A stretch of 64,000 nucleotides of DNA from NCBI GenBank assembly GCA_964020085.1, contig OZ026603.1, forward strand, positions 25,314,181-25,378,180, given 5' to 3'. Every line of letters starts with the position of its first letter. Within the stretch, counting starts at the first letter, position 1. Of this stretch, positions 54,693-64,000 are shown piece by piece. This DNA is from Micromussa lordhowensis (Eukaryota; Cnidaria; Anthozoa; Scleractinia; Lobophylliidae). The notes beneath the pieces are model-generated. The model saw only the letters and a list, made by a program, of their open reading frames with translations. It was not told where the DNA came from and made no database searches. The position numbers and the translations under genes were made by a program.

Positions 54693-55100
54693 TGCCCCCT
54701 TTATTCATCTAATTCATTGTCTCGTTTGGGCCGTAAACATTTACCAGAAGGGTTTACTCGCCATTGAGTAAAACCTTGAGTATGAGAAATCTGCTGTATG
54801 CGTCAGTTACTTTTTGTTGAGCAACACAATCAAAATTATTTCGAATCAAGATCGCCAACCCACAAGCGTTGGTAGACCCATGGGAGCAGAAGAATGGGGC
54901 GCCCCATTCTCTTTTCCACTGGCCTTCATTTTCCTCGGTCAAATGAGTATCTTGTAGAAAAATAATATCAGCTTTTTTTCTGCACCAGGTGAAAATTGTT
55001 TTTCGGTTTCGAAAGTTCTGATGCCTCTAATATTTAGTATGATCATATGAGCAAATGGAGAGCGAAAGAAGATAGTTAAAAACGAGGTACTCTGAAGAGA
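53440..55100 (-). pseudogene. LINE fragment, arm 2 (endonuclease and linker)
   Basis: The minus-strand counterpart of 4680-5228, 7033-7439 and 13634-14160, here contiguous except for a MITE. It has NEGQWKREWGAPFF near 54900 and ENLATLNVLRERIEKLYEEK, then RALWHEHGEKNSK and FFLTWKKRNHIK near 53750-53950. 5' and 3' truncated with frameshifts. Confidence 0.65.
54484..54640. mobile_element. palindromic MITE
   Basis: Almost perfect palindrome. Ends GTTGATAATGTGAATTGGCC and GGCCAATTCACATTATCAAC; centre GCCCTTCGTCGGAGCGACGAAGGGC. It inserts in the arm-2 LINE and is absent in arm 1. Confidence 0.85.
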
Positions 55101-55147
55101 GACCCGATATTAACAAACAACAATTCGCTAAAATTTAAATCAACCTT

Positions 55148-56485
55148 CTACGTCCATTTAGTTATTGGTTTTCTCATATTTTGATTGACATTCACGTATG
55201 TAGGCAGCTGATCATGAGGATCTGCATCTTGTTGTAACAAAGGAGAAGCGGCCACCGAAGATTCATTGGTACAGTCTTCTTGTTTAGAATTCACAAGCGA
55301 TGCGTATGAACTATCCCCTAGCACCTACACAAAACACAAGATACTATATCAGTCCGTCGGTCCCTCAGTCCGCGAGTCTTTGTCTCCGTCAAAACTCAAG
55401 TGATCTAAATCGAGATCCAAAGTCGCACTGACGCATATTATCTATACTACTAGAAAGCTGAAATGCAAGCGTGCACAACACCAGAATTGACTAAGATGAG
55501 GAGGAAGAAGAAGGGGGCAGAAACTGGGGATAGTGAATGATAAAGATAAAGAAGTTGAGAAGAATGAAGGGATGAAGAGGAGAAGGAGCAGGAGGAGAAG
55601 GAGAAGAAGTAGGAAGAGAAGAGAAAGACAAAAAGAAGTCAAGGACAAGGACAAAGACATCAACGGTATTAACGTCGACAACGAGGTTTTGTAATCCATA
55701 ATTCTCTGCTTCTGTAACAAAGGTTGATTAATTGAAGCTTTATTTGATTTACCATCATTGTACGAGGAGTCAACTTGGCATAACCACACTCCTGTGTCGA
55801 AGCCTTGTCTGTTCCCTGCCTCTGATATGCGAGTTCAACACCTTGAGGTTCTGCTTCATCAGAGACCCCAAGCTGTCTTACCGCATTTTTTGGGCTCAAC
55901 GACAACCCGTCTTGATCTTCAAGTTGGTTCCTGTTAGCAAACGGATGAGCGAACACAGAGTATTTTACAAAAGTGTAGAGACTTATCTTGCCCTGGGGAC
56001 GGCAGGCAGGTGTAATATTGGCGAAAAGGTTCGAATAAGGGGAAATTAAAAGACCCAAAGTTGTCCTACACAAAACCTATACGCAGAAAAAAGTCTAACA
56101 GTTTAGAGAGCAATCCAAAAAATCCATTTTTCCTCAATGGACTAGTATTGAAGTCTCCTTGCCATTTGCATGAAATTTACACTTTGTAAACGAAGCCGAT
56201 TCAAAGGGCCTTGCACCTCCGCATCACATTACATGTGACTACCCCCGCCCTCGCCCCAACCCGGAGGCAATTTTTAGTTCTTTAGTAATAATTAATTATT
56301 CAAAGAAAACGTCATTTTTTCCTGGAACATTTGATTTTTCAGACATTATTAGAACGCCTGTATTCTAGCCACAAAGCAACAGAAGAGTAGCAGAACAATT
56401 TTTTTTTAACTTATTACAATTGCAATTATACGCACTATTAAGCACCGCCAGGTGACCTACCCTGTATCAGCTGCCTTTCTCGTAT
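55148..56485 (-). pseudogene. 3' exons of receptor gene B (tail), transmembrane exon missing
   Basis: Minus-strand exons of exactly the arm-1 lengths: mini-exon 56461-56485 (25 nt), 55753-55930 (178 nt; ECGYAKLTP) and terminal 55148-55324 (177 nt; SSYASLV and LPTYVNV, stop at 55148-55150). Frames are open and splice sites intact. Where the transmembrane exon should be (about 57000-57240), homology to arm 1 is lost and PLE-like sequence is found. Together with the frameshifted CTLD exon at 58791-59188 this suggests a dead or altered gene. Confidence 0.65.
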
Positions 56486-58212
56486 CTAGTAAAAACATAA
56501 TGAGCAGTTAGAAATTGCGCTATTAAAAATGACAGTTGTAACAGAATAAAGTAACCCAGTTCTGTCACTTTCAAAGTGCGATTAGGGCGTTCCCTTCCCT
56601 TCACCCCTTGAGTTTTGTACATTTTTTGTTTAACATCGGTTCCGAAGGATATATATGATTATTAACAAAGACGATAATCCAATTAGAGACAGAAATCAAA
56701 ACTACAATGAAAGAAAACACAATGATAAAAAAGGTTAACAATATTAAACTTAAAATCAAGACTTCATGGATGGGTGATACTAGTTAAGAAAGGAGTGAAG
56801 CAACTTTATGAACGCGACAAACAATTGATTAGTATACGTGCAAAAAAATATATCACGAGCTAGTAACAAGATTACTTGCCTTTTAAGATTCCATCAAGGA
56901 CGAAAAATAAATATGAAACGTTCTCTATATATAACCATAATACAGATATGAGTAGACAGTAAGACAGTTAAAAGTTAGAGATAACAAGTTAAACCGACGT
57001 TTCGGAGTAGACATCACTCCATTATCAAGGTAAAAAATGTTTTATGATGCTAAAATTACAGTATTAAAAACGATTGATGCTAAGAATTAACATAATAAGC
57101 ACGTGCGAAATTGGCTATAAAAATACTTTAGCACGAATGGAATCCGTTTGCACATTAAGGCTTGGCTTAAGCCAACACTAAGGAAAACAGACAAAGGAAA
57201 ACAGACAATCTAGTGAATCAACCAGTACTCAAAGCAAATACATATAGTTGACACAAAGCGCGGGCAAATGTGTACCAGCGGTTTAGGATTGGTTCTAGTT
57301 TTACTTCTGATTGGATGAAAAAAAGTGGCGCGAGTTCTTAATTAAGCCAATCGTCTCGGGTAGCTATACAAAAGCACATCAAATGCAAACAATTTTGGTA
57401 TCCAGTCAAGCGAACGCCACTCTGTACGTTTAACTTGAAGCCTTGAGCCTGAATTGATCGAAAGTAATTGGGCTCAGAAGACATCTTTCATGTCTTCTTA
57501 GCACAATTACTTTGGGTAGTGCCCCTTAGATATAAATTTCCTACCTGTAGTTTATCAGCAAGCCCTAGATCAAGCAAATCTGACATCCTTAGCTAATCGC
57601 AGGTTATTCTTATGTAAAAACTTCATAACGGGTATGAGGAATGAGAGCCAATCTTATATCCTTCTTGGCCCCGTAAGTTACAATAATATCTATTCCATAT
57701 CAGTTACGATCGCGAAATACTAAAGCCGCCACTACAACAATAAAAAGGACCAAGAGAGCAGATGACTTCACATTTAGATTCTCGTGATTCCATTATTATT
57801 AAAATACTTATTCTCTTAGGTAGATTATTATTGTAAATAGATTTAATTATTAGTATCCAATTTTGTAATTTGCTCTGTTTATTCAGTTTTTAACTGCCAG
57901 AATTCTTATTAAACTATTATATAATAATAATAATAACTTTAATAGTCAAATCCTCCAAAGGCTTTTCATCAACTATTTACAACAATATGTGCATACCTAA
58001 AAACAATAATATGTCAATATATATGTCAAGAAATGTGCTATTTGAAAAAAAAAGAAACAAAAATGTATAAAATCGATGACACAATGCACATTGCATACCA
58101 TGTTTCCCAATAAACTGCTTAAGGCTCTGCCAGCTACCTCGTGTGCATGGTAGCTCTACAGGCACGACATAACGGAAAAACAAATGTGAAAATATAAAAC
58201 GTTCAAAATTAC

Positions 58213-58317
58213 CATGTGTAGGTGAAGCTGTCCTCTCTGTTGTAGAAGCGATTGTCATTAGCCAAGTTGCTGTTGTTTGTACCAGATTATGACTCAGGCA
58301 GACTCCTTGGCAGTTAT
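58213..58317 (-). CDS. stalk exon of gene B
   Basis: 105 nt, phase 1-1, the same length as stalk exons at 25963 and 38509. Reads NCQGVCLSHNLVQTTATWLM, then TIASTTERTASPTH: a CxxxC start and a Thr-rich end. Acceptor TTTCAACAG, donor GTAATTTT. Confidence 0.6.
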
Positions 58318-58790
58318 CTGTTGAAAAAAAAAATTCAGTACAGTTGAACTCTGCATAACACGTAGTTGGACATCTTATTTAAGTGATTGCTTATGCATGC
58401 TGTCCCTCTGCCGTAAGTTATATCGTTGTAAGTAGTAACCATCCCGATTAGAGGTTGCTATTTCGCGAGTCCTTATACACTATAAACTTTTACATGTCTA
58501 AATTTAAACTGAGTTCTCGTATACTAAGTAGTGATTACAACTGCAAAGATATCTATTACATCCTTATTCCACAAGACTGTGGAAATAACCGTAACGAGGC
58601 CATTTTGCACCATTTTTTTAAAAGTCATTCCCAAATTCCCGGACTCTCCTGGATTCGAACTGATTGAGGCCTGAAGGTGTGGCGGTAACTGAAAAGGGTG
58701 TGATAAGGAACGGCAGAAGTTGAGAAGGAAAGTATAACATACACCGGCTTGATATATATAGTCTTTGTAGAATTCACATCTTATTTATAC

Positions 58791-59188
58791 CTGTTATTTC
58801 CTCACATATCCATCCTCTGGAAATGTTTCCAGTGATGCTCTTAAACGATCCCTTAAATCCGGTTGGCCACTCTTTGGCTATCAGAGTGTAACTATTATTG
58901 TCATTAGGCGTATTCTCCTGCCATTTGTCTATAGTTAGTACCTTTCCATTGATCCAAGTCCAGTTCTCAGTTATTAAGTTTTTGTACAAACCAATGTACC
59001 ATTCATTGTGCTTTCCACTTTTTCGAGTTTGAATCTCCATAGTTATAAATTCCCACTCTCGATCTGTTTCTATGACCGCCAGATCCTTGTTGATTAATTT
59101 ACAAGAGGCCAATTTGCTAGTGGCCACGTTATAAACTTGTCATTTTCAAAGGTGTAGCAAGAGCAGCGATAATCTCCACGTGAAGTTC
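58791..59188 (-). pseudogene. CTLD exon of gene B with a 1-nt deletion
   Basis: Acceptor TTTCTAG, donor GTATAAAT. It begins GTSRGDYRCSCYTFENDKFI in one frame and continues ATSKLASCKLINKDLAVIET, EWYIGLYKNL, NWTWINGK, KEWPTGFKGSF and GWICEE in the next. A phase 1-1 exon should be a multiple of 3; its 398 nt are one short, matching a single lost base near 59125. The core shows WTW and WIC motifs of CTLDs. Confidence 0.7.
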
Positions 59189-59816
59189 CTAGAAATAAAA
59201 AGTGACGGAACACACAAGCTTGATTTGAAAATGGATCAACGGACAAAGGCAGCATCACTAGGATAAAGTAATACCAGATAATCTATAGATGTAATCAATT
59301 AAGTTTCCTCCATCAGAGTAAGGAAAAAGTGTATACTATTGCTACCACATGCAGACGAGGCCGGGGGCGTGAAAATAATGACAACAGCAATTACAACATC
59401 AACAGCGAATAACGTAATGTCATTTTTCACACGGTAACTGGCGACTTCCCTATCGCGAGGATTAAAAATCAAGCGGAGGATACGCGAAAAGGGAGATAAG
59501 CTGATAATTGATTCATTTTAGTTTTTCTTTCGAATATAATTAAGAATATCAATCAGGAACGACAAAACACATCCGTTGTTCTGATTAGTGAGAATATATT
59601 ACGGGAGTCTAGTAAACCAGTTATAAATTGGTGTTATTTTAAATTACTGTTATCATTTATTTCATTCCAAGGACAGTCTGAAAACGTTAAATACTGCATG
59701 AATTGTTTTACGACAATAGCCAATAAGGATTGGAATATAAGTGAATAATCCACAGGCTTTATGAATAGATAACGGACAAAGTGGCGCCGCGAGTTTGTTG
59801 TGAGTTTGTTCTGACC

Positions 59817-60165
59817 TAACCGCCGACCGGTTAGCTCAGTAGGTAGAGTTCCGGACTAGTGTGCGGGAGGTCGCAGGTTCAAACCCCGGCCGGACCAACA
59901 CTCAGGGTCTTTAAATAACTCAGGAGAAAGTGCTGCCTTTGTAATGACATCTGCAAATGGTTAGACTTTCTAGTCTTCTCGGATAAGGACGATAAACCGT
60001 AGGCCCCATCTCACAACTCTTCATAATTAATTTTGTGGGACGTAAAAGAACCCACACACTGTTCGAAAAGAGTAGGGGACGTAGTTCCCGATGTGGTGGT
60101 CTATCTCTCATCTAATGGTTAAATGCTCGGAGATATTAGCTGCATAAGCTACTCTGAAATCCGAG
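59817..60165 (+). mobile_element. tRNA-derived SINE
   Basis: Head with A box TTAGCTCAGTAGGTAGAG and B box GGTTCAAACCCC 40 bases on, followed by a non-tRNA body (CAGGGTCTTTAAATAACTCA to TCTATCTCTCATCTAATGG). Acceptor-stem pairing is poor, arguing against a functional tRNA. Confidence 0.65.
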
Positions 60166-60244
60166 GGTAAAGAAAGTAATGTAATGTTAAGTTAACTGCT
60201 TAGGTACTATAGCTAATGCAATACCGAATCAAATTCAAATACCT

Positions 60245-60730
60245 TAGTTTATAGTGGAGCTCCTGTACGCCGAACGGGCACGGGCGGACCTCCCATACCT
60301 ATAATTTGGTAACTTATCGATTTTAAAGAAAATTGGTTGTCGCGTGAATGGCCGTACACGTACGTGTGTCCGTACGTATGCCTCTCATGTAAATCAATTT
60401 CAAATGTCACTTTGCAACAACCTACAGTTCCCAAGGCCTTTCCCTTAATGTTCAGGAGGGACGGTTTTACAGCGTTCATCTTTGATAATAGGCATCCATG
60501 TTATTTTTCAATTGACACCTGTCAAAACAAAGTAACCGCTGACCAATATCACGTGACCATATCGCTGGCTCATGTCTAAAGCTCACCGATGTCACGTGCT
60601 TTTAAAGTTGATCGATGCCCAGGTACAGGTTTTTGATTCGGTCGCAGGCTTAACCCAGGGTAGCTTATTGTAATCAGTAGCTCTACTTTTAGGCTTGGCC
60701 GGCTAAATTGATATATTACATTCAACCTTC
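60245..60730. repeat. dispersed repeat family copy
   Basis: Shares GTGGAGCTCC, TGACACCTGTCAAAACAAAG, ATCACGTGACCATAT and AAAGTTGATCGATGCCCAGG blocks with 42200-42940 and 38080-38190. Confidence 0.55.
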
Positions 60731-60800
60731 AACCGGATCGAACACATTTCGATATGACACAGGGGCAATAGATGACTTGGAAAGGACCTATTGCAATGAA

Positions 60801-61022
60801 CAAAACAAGAAAATAGAAGCAAGTGCGACAAAATGTACATTAGTTCATGCATTCCTTAGAAAATATATTGCTGTAGGATCCTGTAGCCATTGCTTCCTAT
60901 TTCAAAACAAGAAAATAAAACAAAACAAGAAAATAAAAGCAAATGCGACAAAATGAACATCAGTTCATGCAATCTTTCGAAAATATACTGCTGTAGGACC
61001 CTGTAGCCATTGCTTCCTATTC
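60801..61022 (+). repeat. two-copy 120-bp tandem repeat
   Basis: CAAAACAAGAAAATA at 60801 recurs at 60921. The CTGTAGCCATTGCTTCCTAT block ends both units. Confidence 0.85.
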
Positions 61023-61709
61023 CATATGCATGATCTCCTGTACAGCCACTAAAGGAGAACCAAGAGTATACCTGATGAATGGTGGTAGCGGTAGTCATTG
61101 GCGACGTTGTTGTTGCTTGTATGTGGTTGTTTGCATGAACATGTAGGTTAAGAGCCTTGTCGAAGTCATCGTTTATTCCTAACGTCCCTCTGCCTTAGTT
61201 TATATCATAATAAGCTCTAGCCATCGCGAATAGTTCTCTTGTACAAATGAAGGAATCGATCTAAGGTAAGAAAAGACAGCGGAGGGGAGTTAAGTCCAGT
61301 ACGTACATGTGACAGCAAAAAATATGCATGCAAAGTTGTTTCAGGAAATTTCTGCACGGTATACGGTACTAGCCATTTTCCACCTCTTCCATTGCTATTT
61401 GGAAGCCCAATCAGTGTGACTGAGGGTTTGAAAAAGACCTTTTTTTAAACTGTGCATACCGCGTACGCGTCTCAATTACCTGTCCCTGGGTCTCCAAGCA
61501 TAGACTAATTAAACTGACTGAGAAAGCCTTGTTGATATTTTTCCGATGCTTCTTATCTTTTCCTGCCTGACTTAGTCCACATCTTATATGGAGAATCAAA
61601 ACGCCCAACGCGTGCGCAGTGCTTATAAACAACTCTAAAGAAATTTATATTCTCTGCGTGCTCATTCAGCAGTGGAGGAAGCCCTAGTGAGAACTACTTC
61701 TAGTTTTGT

Positions 61710-61935
61710 TTACTCTTCCTCACAAATCCATCCTCTGTGAACGTTTCCCTTGATGCTGTTAAAGGATCCGTTCATTCCAGGTGGCCATTCCTTGGCCATT
61801 GGAACGTCAAAACCATTGTTGTTAGGCTTACCATCTTGCCATTTGTCTATAATTACTGCTTTTCCATTGATCCAAGTCAAGAGATTATCAAGGCACTCAC
61901 CTTGGTAATCTCTTGTTATAATTATATACCACAAC
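61710..61935 (-). pseudogene. second CTLD relic upstream of gene B
   Basis: Reads LLTWINGKAVIIDKWQDGK, MAKEWPPGMNGSF, GNVHRGWICEEE: the C-terminal CTLD half, very like 58791-59000. The N-terminal half with the first Cys is missing and a foldback (61878-61915) replaces part of the domain. Confidence 0.65.
61878..61915. repeat. 16-bp inverted repeat inside the CTLD relic
   Basis: CAAGAGATTATCAAGG and CCTTGGTAATCTCTTG around a 6-nt loop, one mismatch. Confidence 0.8.
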
Positions 61936-62004
61936 GCCTTTTTTTTTTTTACTTTTTTACCTCTGGAAGTAATATTAATATGAAGTGTAAGTATAATATC
62001 TTAA

Positions 62005-62567
62005 AGTGCCCATATCATCAAAATCTTTATTTTCCCATCTGATTCTATGTTTCATGCAATGAAGTTCTGCGAAAAAAAATTTCAATTTAGATAAAAAGCA
62101 ATTTTTTAATGAAGTTTTAAAAACCTGAAAATCCTTTATTCTTGCGGTCGACCCGTGCCGCTGATCACATCATCGACATGCTCAGAATTGTGACGTAGAT
62201 TCAGGAACGTGTGAGTTCAGGCTTGACTTATCTCACTTGTTTTACCTCTGTAAACTTAGCTTCGTAGCTCATGCAAAATTCTCCTTTCCAGCATTTTGTA
62301 TGAGCTACTAAATTACATTTACAGAGGTAAAACAAGCGAGATGAGTCAAGCCTGAAGTCACGTGTTCCTCAATCTACGTCACAGCTCATTTAAAACGAAG
62401 GGAAGACTGGTACGAATGGTGGACCAAAATGGCGGCAAAGTTGAACGATTTTAAAACCTCTAAAAATGATTGCATTTTATCGAAATCGAATTTTTCTTTC
62501 GCAGAAGTTCATTGGGTGAAATATAGAATCAGATAAGAAAATAAAAAAAATTGACGATATGAGCACT
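62005..62567. mobile_element. TTAA-flanked foldback MITE
   Basis: Ends AGTGCCCATATCATCAAAA and TTGACGATATGAGCACT, with TTAA at 62001-62004 and 62568-62571. The paralogous intron at 25797-25800 has ATATCTTAAGAATAAGAAAA uninterrupted. The interior is largely palindromic (TTTTACCTCTGTAA / TTACAGAGGTAAAA). Confidence 0.8.
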
Positions 62568-62929
62568 TTAAGAATAAGAAAAATAGGTCCGCGGTGGAAA
62601 CTGTGAAGGGAAAGTCCCGACTCATAGACGTTTAAAAACGTATTTAGAAGTTAAAGCGTTTCGGCAGTCGGTTTATGGTTAAACTGGAATGTCCGCCACA
62701 GTATACAGGAGTTTGAAGCAGAGTTGGAGGCCTTCGTGTAAAAAATGCAAATTGGAAGGTATGGGTGAGGTGGTCTTGTAGTGGCGCGTACAAATAAAAT
62801 ATACCTGCTTAAAGTCGAAGTTTCTGTGGTGTAGCGCTACTGTTTGGGACTGGGGATATAGATATACAAACAAGATGAGAAGCAGCAACAACACAGTTTA
62901 TTGAGAACTTTTGCAAAAGATTAACAACA

Positions 62930-63480
62930 GTTCAGAAATTTCATCTTCAGTAGAGAAGTACATAGTAGGGTAAACTGAACAGGCACATCAACATAAACAT
63001 TTGGGGTTTAGGGAAATGAGCTTGTCATTTGACCTATTGAAACAGAAAAACAAAACTAAACTGAACATGGTTAGTGTTTTTCTTTTTTGATTACAATAGT
63101 TCAGGTATATCATGTGCACCAAACTAGTGAATAGTAGGCTACACTGAACAGGTCTCTGTTAACATAACATTAGGGGTTTGGTGGAATAAGTTACAAGCCC
63201 GTCTGTTTCACAACGACCACAACAACAACAGTAAATTGAACATGCCCAGTGTCCTGTTTTTGTCTTCATAAACATTAGGGGTTTGGTAAAATTTTTTTAA
63301 CAAGGTTGTTAGTGTTGCTTAGAGTAACACAATAAGAAAGGTAAATCGAACATGCCTAGTGTTATTTTTTGACTGGAGTTCAGGAGAACTAGTCAATAGC
63401 AGGCTAGACTGAACAGGTATATTGATCTTTAGTGGTTAAGTGAAATTTCACTTATCAGCTTGTCTTGTTCACTTAATGTA
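62930..63480. repeat. degenerate tandem repeat, period about 130-180 bp
   Basis: Recurring blocks: TAGTAGGGTAAACTGAACAGG, TAGTAGGCTACACTGAACAGG, TAGCAGGCTAGACTGAACAGG; also ACATTTGGGGTTT/ACATTAGGGGTTTGG and GAACATGxxxAGTGT. Spacing is irregular. Minus-strand AATAAA just left of it (about 62897) could be a polyadenylation signal. Confidence 0.6.
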
Positions 63481-64000
63481 AAATTAAGGTCTGAATGTGA
63501 TGACAGTAATTTATGAAGTTCTAGTTTACTGAACTTGTCAATGGTTGGGTTGTTCAGGGAGAGTAAAAGGGTGTTTACTACACTCTCTCTGGCAATGTAA
63601 TTGAGGAAGGAGTCATCATTGCGTTCTTAGATGACAAACTTTGAAAACGTTGAGTTTTGCAGTTGGGTGTTAAGCACAGTAAGGGAACATGCTGAACATT
63701 TTGTAGCATCTGTGGTAACCGAGTCACTTTGTATTTTAGTATTAAAGAATGGACAAATCTAAAAGTGTGTAACTTGGACAGCTAAGTACTACTTTGCCAG
63801 TTATTTTTTCCCCATATTGCTGGGCAGTAGGTGGTGCTGTTTTCTCCATGTCATCAATTTGGATGCTAGTAGAGTATTTTGTTGTGGTTAACTATTTACT
63901 GTCACTAAATGTGCGCACTGTAACATCTTTGATAGCATATGTCTTGTTCTCAACTAGTGTTAAATTATTCTCCCAACAGAACAAGCTTAATACTTGCTGT
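63460..64000 (-). pseudogene. OB-fold-like coding fragment, decayed
   Basis: From the window edge the minus strand reads SLFCWENNLTLVENKTYAIK and DVTVRTFSDSK, then an in-frame TAG and LTTTKYSTSIQIDD. After a frame change it reads TKCSACSLTVLN and, past another stop, SFLNYIARESVVNTLLLSLN. The pattern resembles single-strand-DNA-binding OB-fold proteins that are multicopy in cnidarian genomes, with a CxxC element. Two stops and one frameshift indicate a pseudogene. The family call is by memory of the pattern and tentative. Confidence 0.35.

Larger units (their letters stand above)
47182..57875 (-). repeat. arm 2 of the inverted duplication
   Basis: Reverse complement of 1688-21146 with the anchors in the same order. 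It lacks the arm-1 insertions at 5229-7028 and 7440-13629 (unoccupied sites present). It carries its own PLE fragment (47870-48785), a MITE (54484-54640) and, at about 56995-57240, foreign sequence in place of the transmembrane exon. Confidence 0.85.

Noticed and set aside
47182..57875. Recent assembly duplication of identical haplotypes
   Set aside because: The arms differ by many substitutions, different satellites and several separate insertions with clean target duplications, so a simple artefact is unlikely, though not formally excluded.
59817..59900. Functional tRNA gene
   Set aside because: A and B boxes are present but the acceptor and T stems do not pair well and a SINE body follows.

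Overview
The window looks like repeat-rich, AT-rich nuclear DNA of an animal, most likely an anthozoan cnidarian and probably a stony coral. That is inferred from three things: short exons with GT-AG introns, C-type-lectin (CTLD) receptors with tyrosine-motif tails, and the mix of DIRS/PAT-like, Penelope-like (PLE), Ginger, Polinton-like and LINE elements. Species cannot be determined. There is one assembly gap (22250-22449). Most real coding sequence is in short exons that must be read by splice sites and phase, not by long ORFs.

Architecture. Two inverted, diverged arms flank a spacer: about 1688-21146 (plus sense) and 47182-57875 (minus sense). Each arm holds, in the same order, the last exons of a receptor gene (cytoplasmic tail with tyrosine motifs), a decayed LINE, an octanucleotide satellite, a tRNA-like segment, a conserved promoter and a signal-peptide exon. 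The arms differ by later insertions, so each serves as an empty-site control for the other. Arm 1 gained a 1.8 kb TTAA-flanked element carrying a PLE piece (5229-7028), a 6.2 kb Ginger-like transposon (7440-13629) and a TTC microsatellite. Arm 2 gained a PLE fragment and a palindromic MITE and lost the transmembrane exon.

Spacer. A minus-strand receptor gene can be assembled from 47260 down to 23509: signal peptide, CTLD, two pairs of Ser/Thr-rich stalk exons, transmembrane exon and tyrosine-rich tail. Extracellular exons are in phase 1-1, which permits shuffling. A CTLD-plus-stalk unit was tandemly duplicated (38509-40272, and 25963-38065 around an insertion). One copy then received a roughly 5 kb Polinton/adintovirus-like element (26825-36756; 6-bp TSD, TIRs of about 0.95 kb) carrying a packaging ATPase, a basic virion-like protein and zinc-ribbon/acidic ORFs, but no polymerase, integrase or capsid gene. 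Its right TIR was later hit by a 4.9 kb DIRS/PAT-like retroelement (31667-36569) with gag, RT-RNase H and tyrosine recombinase. A pogo-like transposon (42033-46401) lies in the first intron.

Right flank (57.9-64 kb). Upstream exons of the arm-2 receptor gene (CTLD, stalk, a second CTLD relic), a tRNA-derived SINE, several MITEs, and a decayed OB-fold-like coding fragment at the edge.

Stretches with nothing recognised: 1-270, 1190-1690, 14160-15985 and 51850-53430 (arm-homologous non-coding), 19420-20320, 22840-23500, 24190-25520, 37110-37965, 40740-42030, 43000-44600, 48790-49970, 59200-59810 and 61030-61700.
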